From an uncultured Lachnoclostridium sp. (GTDB lineage Bacteria > Bacillota > Clostridia > Lachnospirales > Lachnospiraceae): 64,000 bases of DNA. The stretch lies in assembly GCA_946402335.1 (NCBI GenBank), contig CAMIWE010000001.1:62001-126000 (forward strand). The letters run 5' to 3'. Below are positions 28,883-37,014 of this stretch, piece after piece. The notes below the pieces were generated by a model. That model did no database searches, had not been told where the DNA came from, and saw only the letters and a list, made by a program, of their open reading frames with translations. The first letter of the stretch is position 1. Each line of letters starts with the position of its first letter. Made by a program: the position numbers and the translations under genes.

Positions 28883-30197
28883 GACCGCTCCTCCTTACGA
28901 TAAGAATGATTGCTCCGACACATATCGCAAGAACTGCGGCGATGACGGAAACCACTTTGAGGGCATCCACTAACGTCATCATGCGGCCCGTCGTATAGCG
29001 GCCGACACTTCCGTGCTGTTCCATGCTTGCAAAATAAAAAAGGTCTTCTTTGTCATTCCGAAGCGTCCACCAGAGCCAGGTATAGCATGCTGCGGCCAGG
29101 CCGTACGCATACCAGCGTCCGGAACGAACGGCAAGCAGCCCCAGAACCGGCAGGAAGAAGAGCAAAGGAAGATTGTCCTTCTGGTAAAGCATCAAATCTC
29201 CGGAAAATACGGCTAAAACCTCATGAACCGGAATCACGGTCACACAAAGCAGGACGGAAGCCCACAAAAAGCACTGCCCGATAATCCTAAGCCATAACGG
29301 TCTTTCTTCCTGCAGCGTTTTCTTCGCTTCGCGGCCGGATTCAAGCGCAAAATACAATACAGCGATCCACAGCCCGATATAGGCCGCAACAACCGGCATA
29401 AGGAGTCCGAGACGATATTGATAAAGCGTGCAGCGGATCACGGCCGAAACCGCGATCAAAAAGGTGCCGGAAAGCGTCTGCCTGGCAAGAACCAGAAACG
29501 CTCCCGCTGCCAGGATGATCAGAGAACAGATATCATACTTCGTCATGTTCGGGTCAGCCGCCCAGAAGATCATGACGCAGAAAAGCTCTGCCGTAACAAA
29601 CCAGTAATCCGACGCTCTTCGCCCCGGAGTCAGGGAATTGTTATTCTTATCAAGCCAGTCCGTAAAGGCTTTGATCTTAATGTTCATGCCCTTAAGCGGA
29701 GGCTCTTCTTTTACGGTCAGAGCGGATTTGATAAAGACGATGGAAAGCATCATGTGCACGACGGCCAGTACTTTCACTAAAAGAATCCAGAATTCGGTGC
29801 TTTTCGCACCGTCGCGGAATACTTCCCCGTATTCCGGAAGGTCATTTGCCAGAGAAATGCCGCCGCCACTCAGCTGGGATACCAGAACGATGACCAGACA
29901 GCATACGGCCGAGAGGGCATACCCTGCGACGGTTCGCGAATAATGCCCGGCAATATTCAAAACGGAACAGATCAAAAGAACGGCGATGATTCCGTTCGGG
30001 ATCTGGACACAGGAATCCGTCCGCAATGCGATCGCCACAACGGATACATGAAAACAAAGCGCAAGCAGAACAACCGTCCCGATCTTCGCGCCGTTATAAT
30101 ACTTCCGCACATCTCCGAACGGAACCGGATTCCGGCGCGTAAGCGACGCCATGGTGATCGGCTCCTTTTCCTTGACGGGTTTTGATTCCTTCTTCAT
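28869..30197 (-). CDS. polytopic membrane protein of unknown function, first gene of the glycan unit
   Basis: 442 residues with about ten hydrophobic segments, a basic cytoplasmic N-terminus (about 40 residues) and a short basic C-terminus after the last helix (IIRRSGHEEE-like tail). I recognise no family motif. It overlaps the STT3-like gene by 14 bp and is the promoter-proximal gene, so a role in glycan export or in supporting the oligosaccharyltransferase is possible. Loops between helices contain few charged signatures; no D-x-D or GT-C loop is evident. No confident function. Confidence 0.75.
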   Translation of the reverse strand: MKKESKPVKEKEPITMASLTRRNPVPFGDVRKYYNGAKIGTVVLLALCFHVSVVAIALRTDSCVQIPNGIIAVLLICSVLNIAGHYSRTVAGYALSAVCCLVIVLVSQLSGGGISLANDLPEYGEVFRDGAKSTEFWILLVKVLAVVHMMLSIVFIKSALTVKEEPPLKGMNIKIKAFTDWLDKNNNSLTPGRRASDYWFVTAELFCVMIFWAADPNMTKYDICSLIILAAGAFLVLARQTLSGTFLIAVSAVIRCTLYQYRLGLLMPVVAAYIGLWIAVLYFALESGREAKKTLQEERPLWLRIIGQCFLWASVLLCVTVIPVHEVLAVFSGDLMLYQKDNLPLLFFLPVLGLLAVRSGRWYAYGLAAACYTWLWWTLRNDKEDLFYFASMEQHGSVGRYTTGRMMTLVDALKVVSVIAAVLAICVGAIILIVRRSGHEEE

Positions 30198-30305
30198 ATA
30201 TTCTCCTCTTCTTGCGACAGGTTCGCAAGATTTCCGGCTTTCTTCCTCCGTTCCCTACATGCCGGAAATGCAATTCTTTTTTTATTTTTGAATAATCATG
30301 AAGAT

Positions 30306-30334
30306 ATCATACTATAAAAAAACGGATTTGTCGA
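30306..30334 (-). promoter_or_regulatory. sigma-A-type promoter for the glycan/housekeeping unit
   Basis: On the minus strand TCGACA (30334-30329), a 17-bp spacer and TATGAT (30311-30306) lie about 110 bp upstream of the first gene of the unit. A small 7-bp hairpin (30211-30229, CTTGCGA/TCGCAAG) lies in the leader. Confidence 0.6.
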
Positions 30335-30367
30335 TTGTAATCCGAAGTTTTCACGAATCCCCGCCTC

Positions 30368-30395
30368 TTGACAAATCGGCGGTTTTCGCTATGCT
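30368..30395 (+). promoter_or_regulatory. sigma-A-type promoter for trmB
   Basis: TTGACA (30368-30373), a 16-bp spacer and TATGCT (30390-30395) lie 38 bp before the trmB ATG and are divergent from the promoter of the glycan unit. Confidence 0.65.
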
Positions 30396-30432
30396 TATGA
30401 ATACAGTCAGAAAACAATACGGAGTGTAGCTT

Positions 30433-31083
30433 ATGAGACTCAGAAACATACCGGGTGCCCGCGAAGAGATGCTTGTGAATCCTTATGTTGTACAGAACCC
30501 GGAACAGTACCGCGGTCAGTGGAACCGGTTCTTCGGAAACGACAACCCGCTTCACATTGAGATCGGTATGGGAAAAGGACAGTTTATTATGGCGCTTGCC
30601 GCCGCGAATCCCGGGATCAACTACCTCGGAATCGAGAAATATTCAAGCGTCCTGATCCGCGCGCTCGCAAAGCAGGAAGAACTTGCCCTTCCGAACCTTC
30701 GCTTCCTCCGGTTCGACGCCGAATCCATCGAAACGGTTTTCACAGACAGCGAAGTGGAGCGGATCTATCTGAACTTCTCCGATCCGTGGCCCAAGGACCG
30801 CCATGCGCACCGCCGGCTCACTTCCGACCGTTTTCTTGCGCGCTATGCGCAGTTTCTGGATCCGAACGGCTGCATTATGTTTAAGACCGACAACCGGGGG
30901 CTGTTCGATTACACCCTGGAAACCGCTGCGGCCTGCGGCTGGAACCGTGACGATGTAACGTACGATCTTCACAACAGTCCCTATGAGGAAGGCAACTTCC
31001 ATACGGAATACGAGGACCGCTTTTCCGCCCTCGGAAATCCCATATACCGCGTGGTTTTGAAGCCTGAAAACGGGGCAAAATAA
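30433..31083 (+). CDS. trmB: tRNA (guanine-N7)-methyltransferase
   Basis: 216 residues, the normal TrmB length. SAM-binding IEIGMGKGQFIMALA near residue 40 and LGIEKYSS follow the family pattern; NFSDPWPKDRHAHRRL is the TrmB signature with the catalytic Asp and conserved KxRHxKRR-like basic run. TEYEDRF at the end is also conserved. It methylates G46 in the tRNA variable loop. Its own promoter and GGAG site precede it; a tRNA-Lys gene follows 100 bp downstream. Confidence 0.95.
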   Translation: MRLRNIPGAREEMLVNPYVVQNPEQYRGQWNRFFGNDNPLHIEIGMGKGQFIMALAAANPGINYLGIEKYSSVLIRALAKQEELALPNLRFLRFDAESIETVFTDSEVERIYLNFSDPWPKDRHAHRRLTSDRFLARYAQFLDPNGCIMFKTDNRGLFDYTLETAAACGWNRDDVTYDLHNSPYEEGNFHTEYEDRFSALGNPIYRVVLKPENGAK

Positions 31084-31110
31084 AAAAATATCTTTTTTTC
31101 AAATTTCCTC

Positions 31111-31139
31111 TTGCATTTTCAGGTAACCTGTAATATAAT
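31111..31139 (+). promoter_or_regulatory. promoter for tRNA-Lys
   Basis: TTGCAT (31111-31116), a 17-bp spacer and a consensus TATAAT (31134-31139) lie 43 bp before the mature tRNA 5' end. Confidence 0.72.
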
Positions 31140-31182
31140 CACTTTTGCGTTCACAAAAACGCAAGCGAAACAATCGCATAAC

Positions 31183-31255
31183 GCACCTCTAGCTCAGTTG
31201 GTAGAGCACCTGACTCTTAATCAGGGTGTCCAGGGTTCGAGCCCCTGGAGGTGCA
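31183..31255 (+). tRNA. tRNA-Lys (anticodon CTT)
   Basis: A 73-nt cloverleaf: acceptor stem GCACCTC (31183-31189) with GAGGTGC (31248-31254), discriminator A, D-arm with AGCTCAGTTGGTAGAGC, and an anticodon stem CCTGA/TCAGG around the loop CTCTTAA, giving anticodon CTT for codon AAG. The T-arm has GGTTCGAGCCC. CCA is not encoded. It has its own promoter and is a single gene, not in a tRNA cluster. Confidence 0.97.
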
Positions 31256-31322
31256 TAGAAGGTCTCCATTTGACGACATGATTCGTTGGGCGGGGGCTTT
31301 TTTTTGCCCTTTCCGCCACGCA

Positions 31323-31925
31323 TCATTCATCCATCATCGAAAGCATCGGATGGCAGTACCATTTTCCGTCAACGCGGAACACATAATAGGTTTCCGTTCC
31401 TTCTTCCGAATCTTCTCCATCCGCATACGAAAGGCGGTACTGAATCTCCGCAACGGCAGCCCGGTCAATCTTTTTTGTATCGGTCTCCACGTTCTTCATC
31501 TTAAGAAGCGATATGAGTTTTGCATACATTTCCTCGTCGGAACCGTATTCGGTGACCTTCGTGTTTTTGACCTTCATCTCATAGGCGTCGGTCTCGCCCT
31601 GCATGGTTTTAAACAGTGCTTCAATCTCCTCCAGCTCGTCGAAGACTTCCATATGCAGGTGTTTCTGGCACTTATCGTTGTAGATCGTGCTCTTGACGAA
31701 TTCCTCGTACTTTACGTTATACGTGGAGCGGAATGCGCTTTCCGCCGCTTTCGCCGCGGTACGGTTCGGATTCTTAACATATCCCTGAACGAAGAAATAC
31801 AGCCCGACGGCGAGAATCAGGGCAATCACGGAAATTACGGTTATGCGGGTTCCCCATTTGCTCTCCGATTCTTTCCGGCGGTCTTCGCGCCTGCCTTCCT
31901 TCGCCTTCTTTTTGTCTTCTTTCAT
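31323..31925 (-). CDS. membrane-anchored protein of unknown function with NTF2-like-looking C-domain
   Basis: 200 residues from the ATG at 31925 behind AGAGG; a 14-codon upstream extension is unlikely. A very basic cytoplasmic N-terminus (KEDKKKAKEGRREDRRK) is followed by one membrane helix (about 35-55) and an extracytoplasmic domain ending YYVFRVDGKWYCHPML. The layout and the final strand motif (V-D/G-GKWY) resemble the protein encoded next door at 32012-32746 (VGGKWYLLD), so the two may be distant paralogues. No known family recognised. Confidence 0.72.
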   Translation of the reverse strand: MKEDKKKAKEGRREDRRKESESKWGTRITVISVIALILAVGLYFFVQGYVKNPNRTAAKAAESAFRSTYNVKYEEFVKSTIYNDKCQKHLHMEVFDELEEIEALFKTMQGETDAYEMKVKNTKVTEYGSDEEMYAKLISLLKMKNVETDTKKIDRAAVAEIQYRLSYADGEDSEEGTETYYVFRVDGKWYCHPMLSMMDE

Positions 31926-31943
31926 GCTATAACCTCTTTTTTC

Positions 31944-31979
31944 GAAAAAGAAACCCCAGGACGCCATAGCGTCCCGGGG
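31944..31979 (-). terminator. Rho-independent terminator of the zinc-ribbon gene
   Basis: On the minus strand CCCCGGGACGC / GCGTCCTGGGG form a stem with the loop TATG (31979-31954), followed by TTTCTTTTT. It separates the zinc-ribbon gene from the downstream membrane protein gene. Confidence 0.8.
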
Positions 31980-32011
31980 AAATTAACTGGTGAATCGCCG
32001 GTCTTTACAGA

Positions 32012-32746
32012 TCAGTCATCATCATCGCTGTTCTTCTTCTTGGAGGATGATGCTTTCTTCTCCCAAGCCTCAGCAGCGTCATTGATGTTCTCAGCAACAT
32101 CGCCGTCGTCGTCAAGCAGATACCACTTGCCGCCAACCTTTGCAAGGCAATAGTATTCCTTAATGGTCTGCTTCTCGCCCTTATACTTAACCTTCATGGT
32201 AACTTCAACAAGAGCAGCGCCTTTAACCTTATCCTCGTCGCCCTTCTTTTGCTTAACGTAAGCCTTAACGCCTTCCGTTACGTCGTCGTCCTTACCGTAC
32301 TTCTTGGTCTTGGTAACCTTCCAGGTAGAGGAATACTCATCATCCTTATCCTTGTCGTCATCCCACATATCAAGCTTCTTCAAAGCCTTCTTGTTCTGGA
32401 ACAACAGATACTTGGAGGAGAAATCAGTAGCTTCTTCCTGCATGGACTCAGCCTTCTTCAGGTAAGTCTTAACAATGCTCTTCGGGGACTTGCCGATAAT
32501 GAGCTTAACCAGGCCAAATACAACAAGAATAGCAGCAACAACCGCTACAATTGCAATGATAAGGCTCTTCTTGTCACCTTTCTTCGCGCCGTTAACAATG
32601 TTGCTTGCATAATTAGCAACCGCCTGAGGAGCTGCCTGAGGAGCAGCCTGAGGAGCTGCCGCCTGGGGAGCCGCCAAAGGGCTGCCGCAATAAGGACAAA
32701 TCACAGAACCGTCCGGAACCTGCTTGCCACACTTAGTACAAAACAT
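32012..32746 (-). CDS. zinc-ribbon membrane protein of unknown function
   Basis: 244 residues from the ATG at 32746, chosen because GGAAGG lies 9 nt upstream. The N-terminus MFCTKCGKQVPDGSVICPYCG is a two-CxxC zinc ribbon. A short Ala/Pro/Gln repeat (APQAAPQA) leads to one membrane helix (about 60-82). The extracytoplasmic part has EYYCLAKVGGKWYLLDDD and an acidic/Lys tail. Such zinc-ribbon plus single-helix proteins are common in Firmicutes and mostly uncharacterised. Own promoter and own terminator, so it is monocistronic. Its codon use is plainer (more AAG, GTT) than its neighbours, as in well-expressed genes. Confidence 0.8.
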   Translation of the reverse strand: MFCTKCGKQVPDGSVICPYCGSPLAAPQAAAPQAAPQAAPQAVANYASNIVNGAKKGDKKSLIIAIVAVVAAILVVFGLVKLIIGKSPKSIVKTYLKKAESMQEEATDFSSKYLLFQNKKALKKLDMWDDDKDKDDEYSSTWKVTKTKKYGKDDDVTEGVKAYVKQKKGDEDKVKGAALVEVTMKVKYKGEKQTIKEYYCLAKVGGKWYLLDDDGDVAENINDAAEAWEKKASSSKKKNSDDDD

Positions 32747-32806
32747 CTCTCTCATCCTTCCTATATTCATTAGATTTCCGCCGATACACATACCGACGCT
32801 ACTGTA

Positions 32807-32835
32807 ACTATACTATACTTTGTTTTGATTTGCAA
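32807..32835 (-). promoter_or_regulatory. promoter of the zinc-ribbon gene
   Basis: On the minus strand TTGCAA (32835-32830), a 17-bp spacer and TATAGT (32812-32807) lie about 60 bp upstream of the start codon. Confidence 0.7.
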
Positions 32836-32923
32836 CAGAAAAATGCCTTAAAACAGGCTTCGTGCGTCTGTTTTAGGGCATTTTCCCCCATCCCCCCGCC
32901 CGAAAAAGTCCAATTTTTTACGC

Positions 32924-32952
32924 TTGACTTTTCCGGATGCGCATGCAATAAT
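32924..32952 (+). promoter_or_regulatory. promoter of the trpEG T-box transcript
   Basis: TTGACT (32924-32929), a 17-bp spacer and AATAAT (32947-32952) lie just before the T-box leader. Confidence 0.65.
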
Positions 32953-32979
32953 ATCGCTAAATTTACAGAAACCAAAACC

Positions 32980-33241
32980 GTAGACGCGGAGATAACGGCA
33001 TGGATGCCCCTACAGAGAGCCTGCGATGCTGAGAATCAGGCAGGAAACACTATGTCAAATGGACCGCTGAGGGCGCAGGGAACTGCTTTACGCATAGTAT
33101 TCTGCGACGCTTGGGCAGGCGTTAGCTGCCGGGGATATGATGGTATCCTGCTAAGTGCACGGGCATCCCGTGAATCAAGGTGGCACCGCGGATTTGTTAG
33201 ATTCGTCCTTGACAGAAACGATTCTGTCGAGGACTTTTTTT
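32980..33241 (+). promoter_or_regulatory. T-box riboswitch, tryptophan-specific
   Basis: The leader has the hallmark T-box sequence AGGTGGCACCGCGG (33178-33191), whose bulge pairs with the free CCA end of uncharged tRNA, and the stem I AGAGAG motif (33014-33019). The probable specifier codon is TGG (33060-33062), followed by A as usual, which would select tRNA-Trp. It ends in a 12-bp terminator hairpin (33205-33234) with a T run. Uncharged tRNA-Trp should favour the antiterminator and switch on trpEG. This fits the downstream anthranilate synthase genes. Confidence 0.92.
33205..33241 (+). terminator. intrinsic terminator of the T-box leader
   Basis: GTCCTTGACAGA (33205-33216) pairs with TCTGTCGAGGAC (33223-33234) around a 6-nt loop, followed by seven T. 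It is the OFF state of the T-box switch. Confidence 0.9.
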
Positions 33242-33284
33242 GTTCTCATGCAAAGCCGGCGGCCGCCGGCAGAAAGGACTGTAT

Positions 33285-34769
33285 ATGAACACGCTTCCCT
33301 CCCTTGACGAGGTCAAAAAACTTGCCGCGACGGGACAATACGATGTGATTCCCGTAAGCTGCGAGATCCTCAGTGACTTCACGACGCCGATTGAAACGAT
33401 CCGGATCCTAAAGAATATTTCCAAGCACTGCTACATGTTGGAATCCGCCCGCTCCGACGAGACCTGGGGGCGCTATACGTTTCTCGGTTTCGATCCGAAA
33501 ATGGCAATCACCTGCATCGGCGGAACCATGAACGGCGTACTGGACGCGGGAATGATCAAGTATGTTACGGGCGACCCTTCCGACTACCTCCGCAAAGTTC
33601 TGTCCCAATACAGAAGCCCGCGGCTTTCGTATCTTCCGCCCTTCACCGGAGGCCTTGTCGGGTATTTTTCGTTCGACTATTACGGCTACAGCGAGCCGAG
33701 CGTGAAAAACAACGTGCCCGACACCGAGAATTTCAAAGACATGGATCTCATGCTGTTTGATAAGGTTATCGCATTTGACCATATCCGCCAGAAGATCGTT
33801 CTCATCGTGAACATCCCGCTTGACGACCCGGAAACCGCCTATAACAAGGCCGTATGGGAACTTAAACAGCTCATCTCCCTTCTTAAGACCGGACAGAAAA
33901 GCAAGGAACCGTCCGGCAGGCTTTTGGGTGAAGTTACTCCGCTTTTCACAAAAGAGCAGTTCTGCGAAATGGTCACGAAGGCAAAGCACCACATCCATGA
34001 GGGAGACATCTTCCAGATTGTTCTTTCCAACCGCCTGAGCGCGCCTTTTGAGGGCAGCCTGTTAAACACCTACCGGGTGCTTCGCACCATCAATCCTTCT
34101 CCGTACATGTTCTACCTTTCCGGAACGGATGTGGAGGTTGCGGGGGCTTCCCCGGAAACCCTTGTAAAACTGGAGGACGGGGTGTTACATACATTTCCCC
34201 TTGCCGGAACCCGGCCCAGAGGCGCCGATGACGAGGAGGACAAGCGGCTCGAAGCAGAGCTTCTTGCCGACGAAAAGGAACTGGCCGAGCACGATATGCT
34301 GGTCGATCTCGGCCGTAACGACCTCGGCAAGATCAGTAAATTCGGAAGTGTAACCGTCGAAAAGCTTCATTCCGTCGAGCGTTTCTCGCATGTTATGCAC
34401 ATCGGTTCAACCGTTCGCGGCGAGATTGACGAAGGGCGGGATGCATTGGATGCCATCGCTTCCGTACTTCCCGCGGGAACGCTTTCCGGTGCTCCCAAAA
34501 TCCGCGCCTGCCAGTTGATCGGCGAGCTTGAGAACAACAAGAGAGGAATTTACGGCGGCGCCATCGGCTATATCGATTTCACCGGAAACATGGACATGTG
34601 CATCGCGATCCGCCTGGCTTATAAAAAGAACGGAAAAGTCTTCGTCCGCAGCGGAGCCGGAATCGTTGCCGATTCGGTTCCCGAGAAGGAGTACGAGGAA
34701 TGTCTCAATAAGGCACGTGCCTCCCTTCGGGCACTGGAATTCGCGGAGACTCTGGAGGTAGAGGAATGA
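33285..34769 (+). CDS. trpE: anthranilate synthase component I
   Basis: 494 residues from the ATG at 33285 (MNTLPSLDEVKKL) behind AGAAAGGA; a longer frame begins inside the leader terminator. The N-domain MLESARSDETWGRYTFLG includes the LLES-like motif that binds feedback tryptophan. The chorismate-binding core has IFQIVLSNRL, FPLAGTRPRG, LVDLGRNDLGKI and GTLSGAPKIRACQLI, all typical. The Trp T-box and adjacent trpG favour anthranilate synthase over para-aminobenzoate synthase. It overlaps trpG by 4 bp (ATGA). Confidence 0.94.
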   Translation: MNTLPSLDEVKKLAATGQYDVIPVSCEILSDFTTPIETIRILKNISKHCYMLESARSDETWGRYTFLGFDPKMAITCIGGTMNGVLDAGMIKYVTGDPSDYLRKVLSQYRSPRLSYLPPFTGGLVGYFSFDYYGYSEPSVKNNVPDTENFKDMDLMLFDKVIAFDHIRQKIVLIVNIPLDDPETAYNKAVWELKQLISLLKTGQKSKEPSGRLLGEVTPLFTKEQFCEMVTKAKHHIHEGDIFQIVLSNRLSAPFEGSLLNTYRVLRTINPSPYMFYLSGTDVEVAGASPETLVKLEDGVLHTFPLAGTRPRGADDEEDKRLEAELLADEKELAEHDMLVDLGRNDLGKISKFGSVTVEKLHSVERFSHVMHIGSTVRGEIDEGRDALDAIASVLPAGTLSGAPKIRACQLIGELENNKRGIYGGAIGYIDFTGNMDMCIAIRLAYKKNGKVFVRSGAGIVADSVPEKEYEECLNKARASLRALEFAETLEVEE

Positions 34770-35338
34770 TTCTGTTAATCGACAATTATGACAGCTTTTC
34801 CTATAATCTTTACCAATATGTCGGAGAAATTGATCCGGACATCCGCGTCATCCGGAACGACGAGATGACGGTTGCCGAAATCAAAGCGCTGCATCCGGAC
34901 CGGATCATCCTTTCACCCGGTCCCGGCCGTCCGGAGGACGCCGGCGTCATTATTGACGTTGTCAAAGAACTCGGCCGGGATATCCCCATCCTCGGCGTAT
35001 GCCTCGGCCATCAGGCAATCTGTGCCGCTTTCGGGGCTACCGTTACGTACGCGAAACAATTGATGCACGGGAAACAGTCGGTTGCTTCCCTAAAGGGAGA
35101 CTGCCCGCTGTTTCAGGGCTGTCCGGCCAATACGCCGGTTGCCCGCTACCACTCGCTGGCCGCCGACCCCGCGACCATTCCCGACGAACTGACGGTAACC
35201 GCGATAACCGCAGACGGCGAGGTGATGGCCGTTATGCACAAAGAATATCCCATATACGGCGTACAGTTCCACCCCGAATCCATCCTGACGCCCGACGGAC
35301 GGATTATGCTTCGTAATTTTCTCAAAGGAACGATCTGA
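34766..35338 (+). CDS. trpG: anthranilate synthase component II (glutamine amidotransferase)
   Basis: 190 residues, a class I glutamine amidotransferase. The nucleophile Cys lies in ILGVCLGHQAI, the oxyanion region in LSPGPGRPEDAG, and the His-Glu pair in VQFHPESI near the C-terminus. It supplies ammonia to TrpE. Translationally coupled to trpE. A terminator follows directly, so trpD, C, F, B and A are not in this transcript. Confidence 0.94.
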   Translation: MILLIDNYDSFSYNLYQYVGEIDPDIRVIRNDEMTVAEIKALHPDRIILSPGPGRPEDAGVIIDVVKELGRDIPILGVCLGHQAICAAFGATVTYAKQLMHGKQSVASLKGDCPLFQGCPANTPVARYHSLAADPATIPDELTVTAITADGEVMAVMHKEYPIYGVQFHPESILTPDGRIMLRNFLKGTI

Positions 35339-35340
35339 CA

Positions 35341-35375
35341 AAAAGGCCTTCCGCTTAAGGAAGGTCTTTTCCTTT
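35341..35375 (+). terminator. Rho-independent terminator after trpEG
   Basis: AAGGCCTTCC (35343-35352) pairs with GGAAGGTCTT (35359-35368) around GCTTAA, followed by TTTTCCTTT. It begins 3 bp after the trpG stop. Confidence 0.85.
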
Positions 35376-35377
35376 GA

Positions 35378-35406
35378 TTGACAAAGCGGCTTTCCTAAAC
35401 TACAAT
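35378..35406 (+). promoter_or_regulatory. promoter of the ABC ATPase-araD unit
   Basis: TTGACA (35378-35383), a 17-bp spacer and TACAAT (35401-35406) lie right after the trpG terminator and about 80 bp before the ABC gene. Confidence 0.72.
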
Positions 35407-35482
35407 AGACACAGCCTGCGAGATGAAACGGCCCGAAAGGCGCCGCAGATCGCTCGCGGATTCTGATTTTACGGAGAACGCC

Positions 35483-36214
35483 ATGCAAAACGATTGCTGC
35501 TGCGACAGCCACAGTCCGATTCTCTGCTGTTCCGACGCGACGCTCGGATACGAGAACCAGCCGGTTGTCCGGAATCTCAATTTTGAAATCTATCCCGGCG
35601 ACTACCTGAGCATCATCGGAGAGAACGGTTCGGGCAAATCCACCCTCATGAAGACCATGCTCGGGCTTATGAAGCCTCTTTCCGGAAGCATCACGGTCAA
35701 CTGCAGCCGCGGAAACGGCTGTATCGGGTATCTGCCCCAGCAGACGGCTTTGCAGAAGGATTTTCCGGCTACGGTTTCCGAAGTCGTCCTGTCCGGATTT
35801 CTGATGCGCACGGGTATGCGTCCGTTCTATAAGAAAGAGGAAAAGGAGCGGGCTGCCGCCGTAATGGAGCAGCTGCACATTACGGAACTTAGGAAGCGGA
35901 GCTACCGGGATCTTTCCGGCGGACAACAGCAGCGGGTTCTTCTTGCGAGAGCGCTTCTGGCCGCACACGAGATCCTTATGCTGGATGAGCCGGTTTCCGG
36001 TCTGGATCCTTCCGCGACTTCCGAGCTGTATGACACGCTTGCGGAACTGAACCGCAAAAACGGCATGACCGTCATCGTGATCTCCCACGACATTGCGAAA
36101 ACCATCGTGCCGTCCACAAAGATCCTGCATATCGCAAAGGACCGGTATTTCTTCGGAACGCCGGCCGCCTATATGGCCAACGATCTTTCCCGGATTTTCT
36201 TCCCGGACGACTGA
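35483..36214 (+). CDS. ABC transporter ATP-binding protein, ZnuC/metal-type, no permease nearby
   Basis: 243 residues from the ATG at 35483 with GGAG upstream. Walker A GENGSGKSTL (about 50), Q-loop LPQQTALQKDFPATV, signature LSGGQQQRVLLARALL, Walker B ILMLDEPVSGLDP and the switch His in VIVISHD. The sequence pattern matches ATPases of the manganese/zinc family (ZnuC/MntB). The N-terminus is cysteine-rich (MQNDCCCDSHSPILCCSD: five Cys in 18 residues), which is unusual. Neither a permease nor a binding protein gene is adjacent; araD follows after 42 bp. It may serve a transporter encoded elsewhere. Confidence 0.85.
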   Translation: MQNDCCCDSHSPILCCSDATLGYENQPVVRNLNFEIYPGDYLSIIGENGSGKSTLMKTMLGLMKPLSGSITVNCSRGNGCIGYLPQQTALQKDFPATVSEVVLSGFLMRTGMRPFYKKEEKERAAAVMEQLHITELRKRSYRDLSGGQQQRVLLARALLAAHEILMLDEPVSGLDPSATSELYDTLAELNRKNGMTVIVISHDIAKTIVPSTKILHIAKDRYFFGTPAAYMANDLSRIFFPDD

Positions 36215-36256
36215 GTTCGGACCGGTTTATATTTCACTTATAAGGAGGTTTTATCC

Positions 36257-36949
36257 ATGCTTGAGAAATTGAAAGAAGAAGTCCTGAAGGCCAATCTTGA
36301 CCTTCCCAAATACGGACTCATCACATTTACCTGGGGAAACGTTTCCGGTATTGACCGCGAAAAGGGACTGGTTGTCATTAAGCCGTCCGGGGTTTCCTAC
36401 GATGAAATGAAAGCCGACGACATGGTCGTTGTGGACCTGGCCGGCAATATCGTGGAAGGCCACCTGAAGCCCTCTTCCGATACGCCTACGCACCTCGCAC
36501 TGTACCGCGCATGGCCGCAGATCGGCGGCGTTGTTCATACCCACAGCCGTTACGCCACCACTTATGCACAGGCCGGCTGCGACATTATCGCAGGCGGAAC
36601 GACCCACGGGGATTATTTCTACGGTGACATTCCGTGCACGCGCTACATGACCGAGGAGGAAATCGGGGGCGAGTACGAACTGGAAACCGGTAATGTGATC
36701 ATCGAAACCTTCGCCAAGCGCGGCATCAATCCTGCCGATATCCCTGCCGTTCTGGTACGCTCCCACGGTCCGTTCACCTGGGGCACGGACGCCCATAACG
36801 CGGTTCACAATTCCGTCGTTTTGGAGGAAGTTGCGTTTATGGCGCTGCACAGCAACCTTCTGATCGGCGACGCACCCTGCATGCAGCAGGCACTTCTTGA
36901 CAAGCATTATCTCCGTAAGCACGGAAAGAATGCTTATTACGGACAGTAA
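36257..36949 (+). CDS. araD: L-ribulose-5-phosphate 4-epimerase
   Basis: 230 residues, the AraD length. Class II aldolase fold: substrate loop TWGNVSGID and [26 protein letters not shown], zinc ligands in [10 protein letters not shown] and [12 protein letters not shown], and [15 protein letters not shown], which is characteristic of AraD. It converts L-ribulose-5-phosphate to D-xylulose-5-phosphate in arabinose use. A strong AAGGAGG site precedes it. No araA or araB is seen nearby; a GH43 glycosidase lies 18 kb away. Confidence 0.93.
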   Translation: MLEKLKEEVLKANLDLPKYGLITFTWGNVSGIDREKGLVVIKPSGVSYDEMKADDMVVVDLAGNIVEGHLKPSSDTPTHLALYRAWPQIGGVVHTHSRYATTYAQAGCDIIAGGTTHGDYFYGDIPCTRYMTEEEIGGEYELETGNVIIETFAKRGINPADIPAVLVRSHGPFTWGTDAHNAVHNSVVLEEVAFMALHSNLLIGDAPCMQQALLDKHYLRKHGKNAYYGQ

Positions 36950-36975
36950 CATTTTCGGCCGGCAAAGCATAAAAC

Positions 36976-37014
36976 ATCCCGGGTAACGGTTCTCCGCCAC
37001 CCGGGATTCTTTTT
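36976..37014 (+). terminator. Rho-independent terminator after araD
   Basis: ATCCCGGGT (36976-36984) pairs with ACCCGGGAT (36999-37007), followed by TCTTTTT. It lies between convergent genes and overlaps the stop codon of the carboxypeptidase gene by 2 bp. Confidence 0.85.

Noticed and set aside
31256..31322. Possible terminator after tRNA-Lys (GGGCGGGGGC followed by T8).
   Set aside because: The T run is present but no convincing stem precedes it; too weak to list as a feature.
33240..33284. Upstream start for trpE inside the leader terminator.
   Set aside because: The codons overlap the T run of the T-box terminator and lack a ribosome site; the ATG at 33285 has one and matches the family N-terminus.
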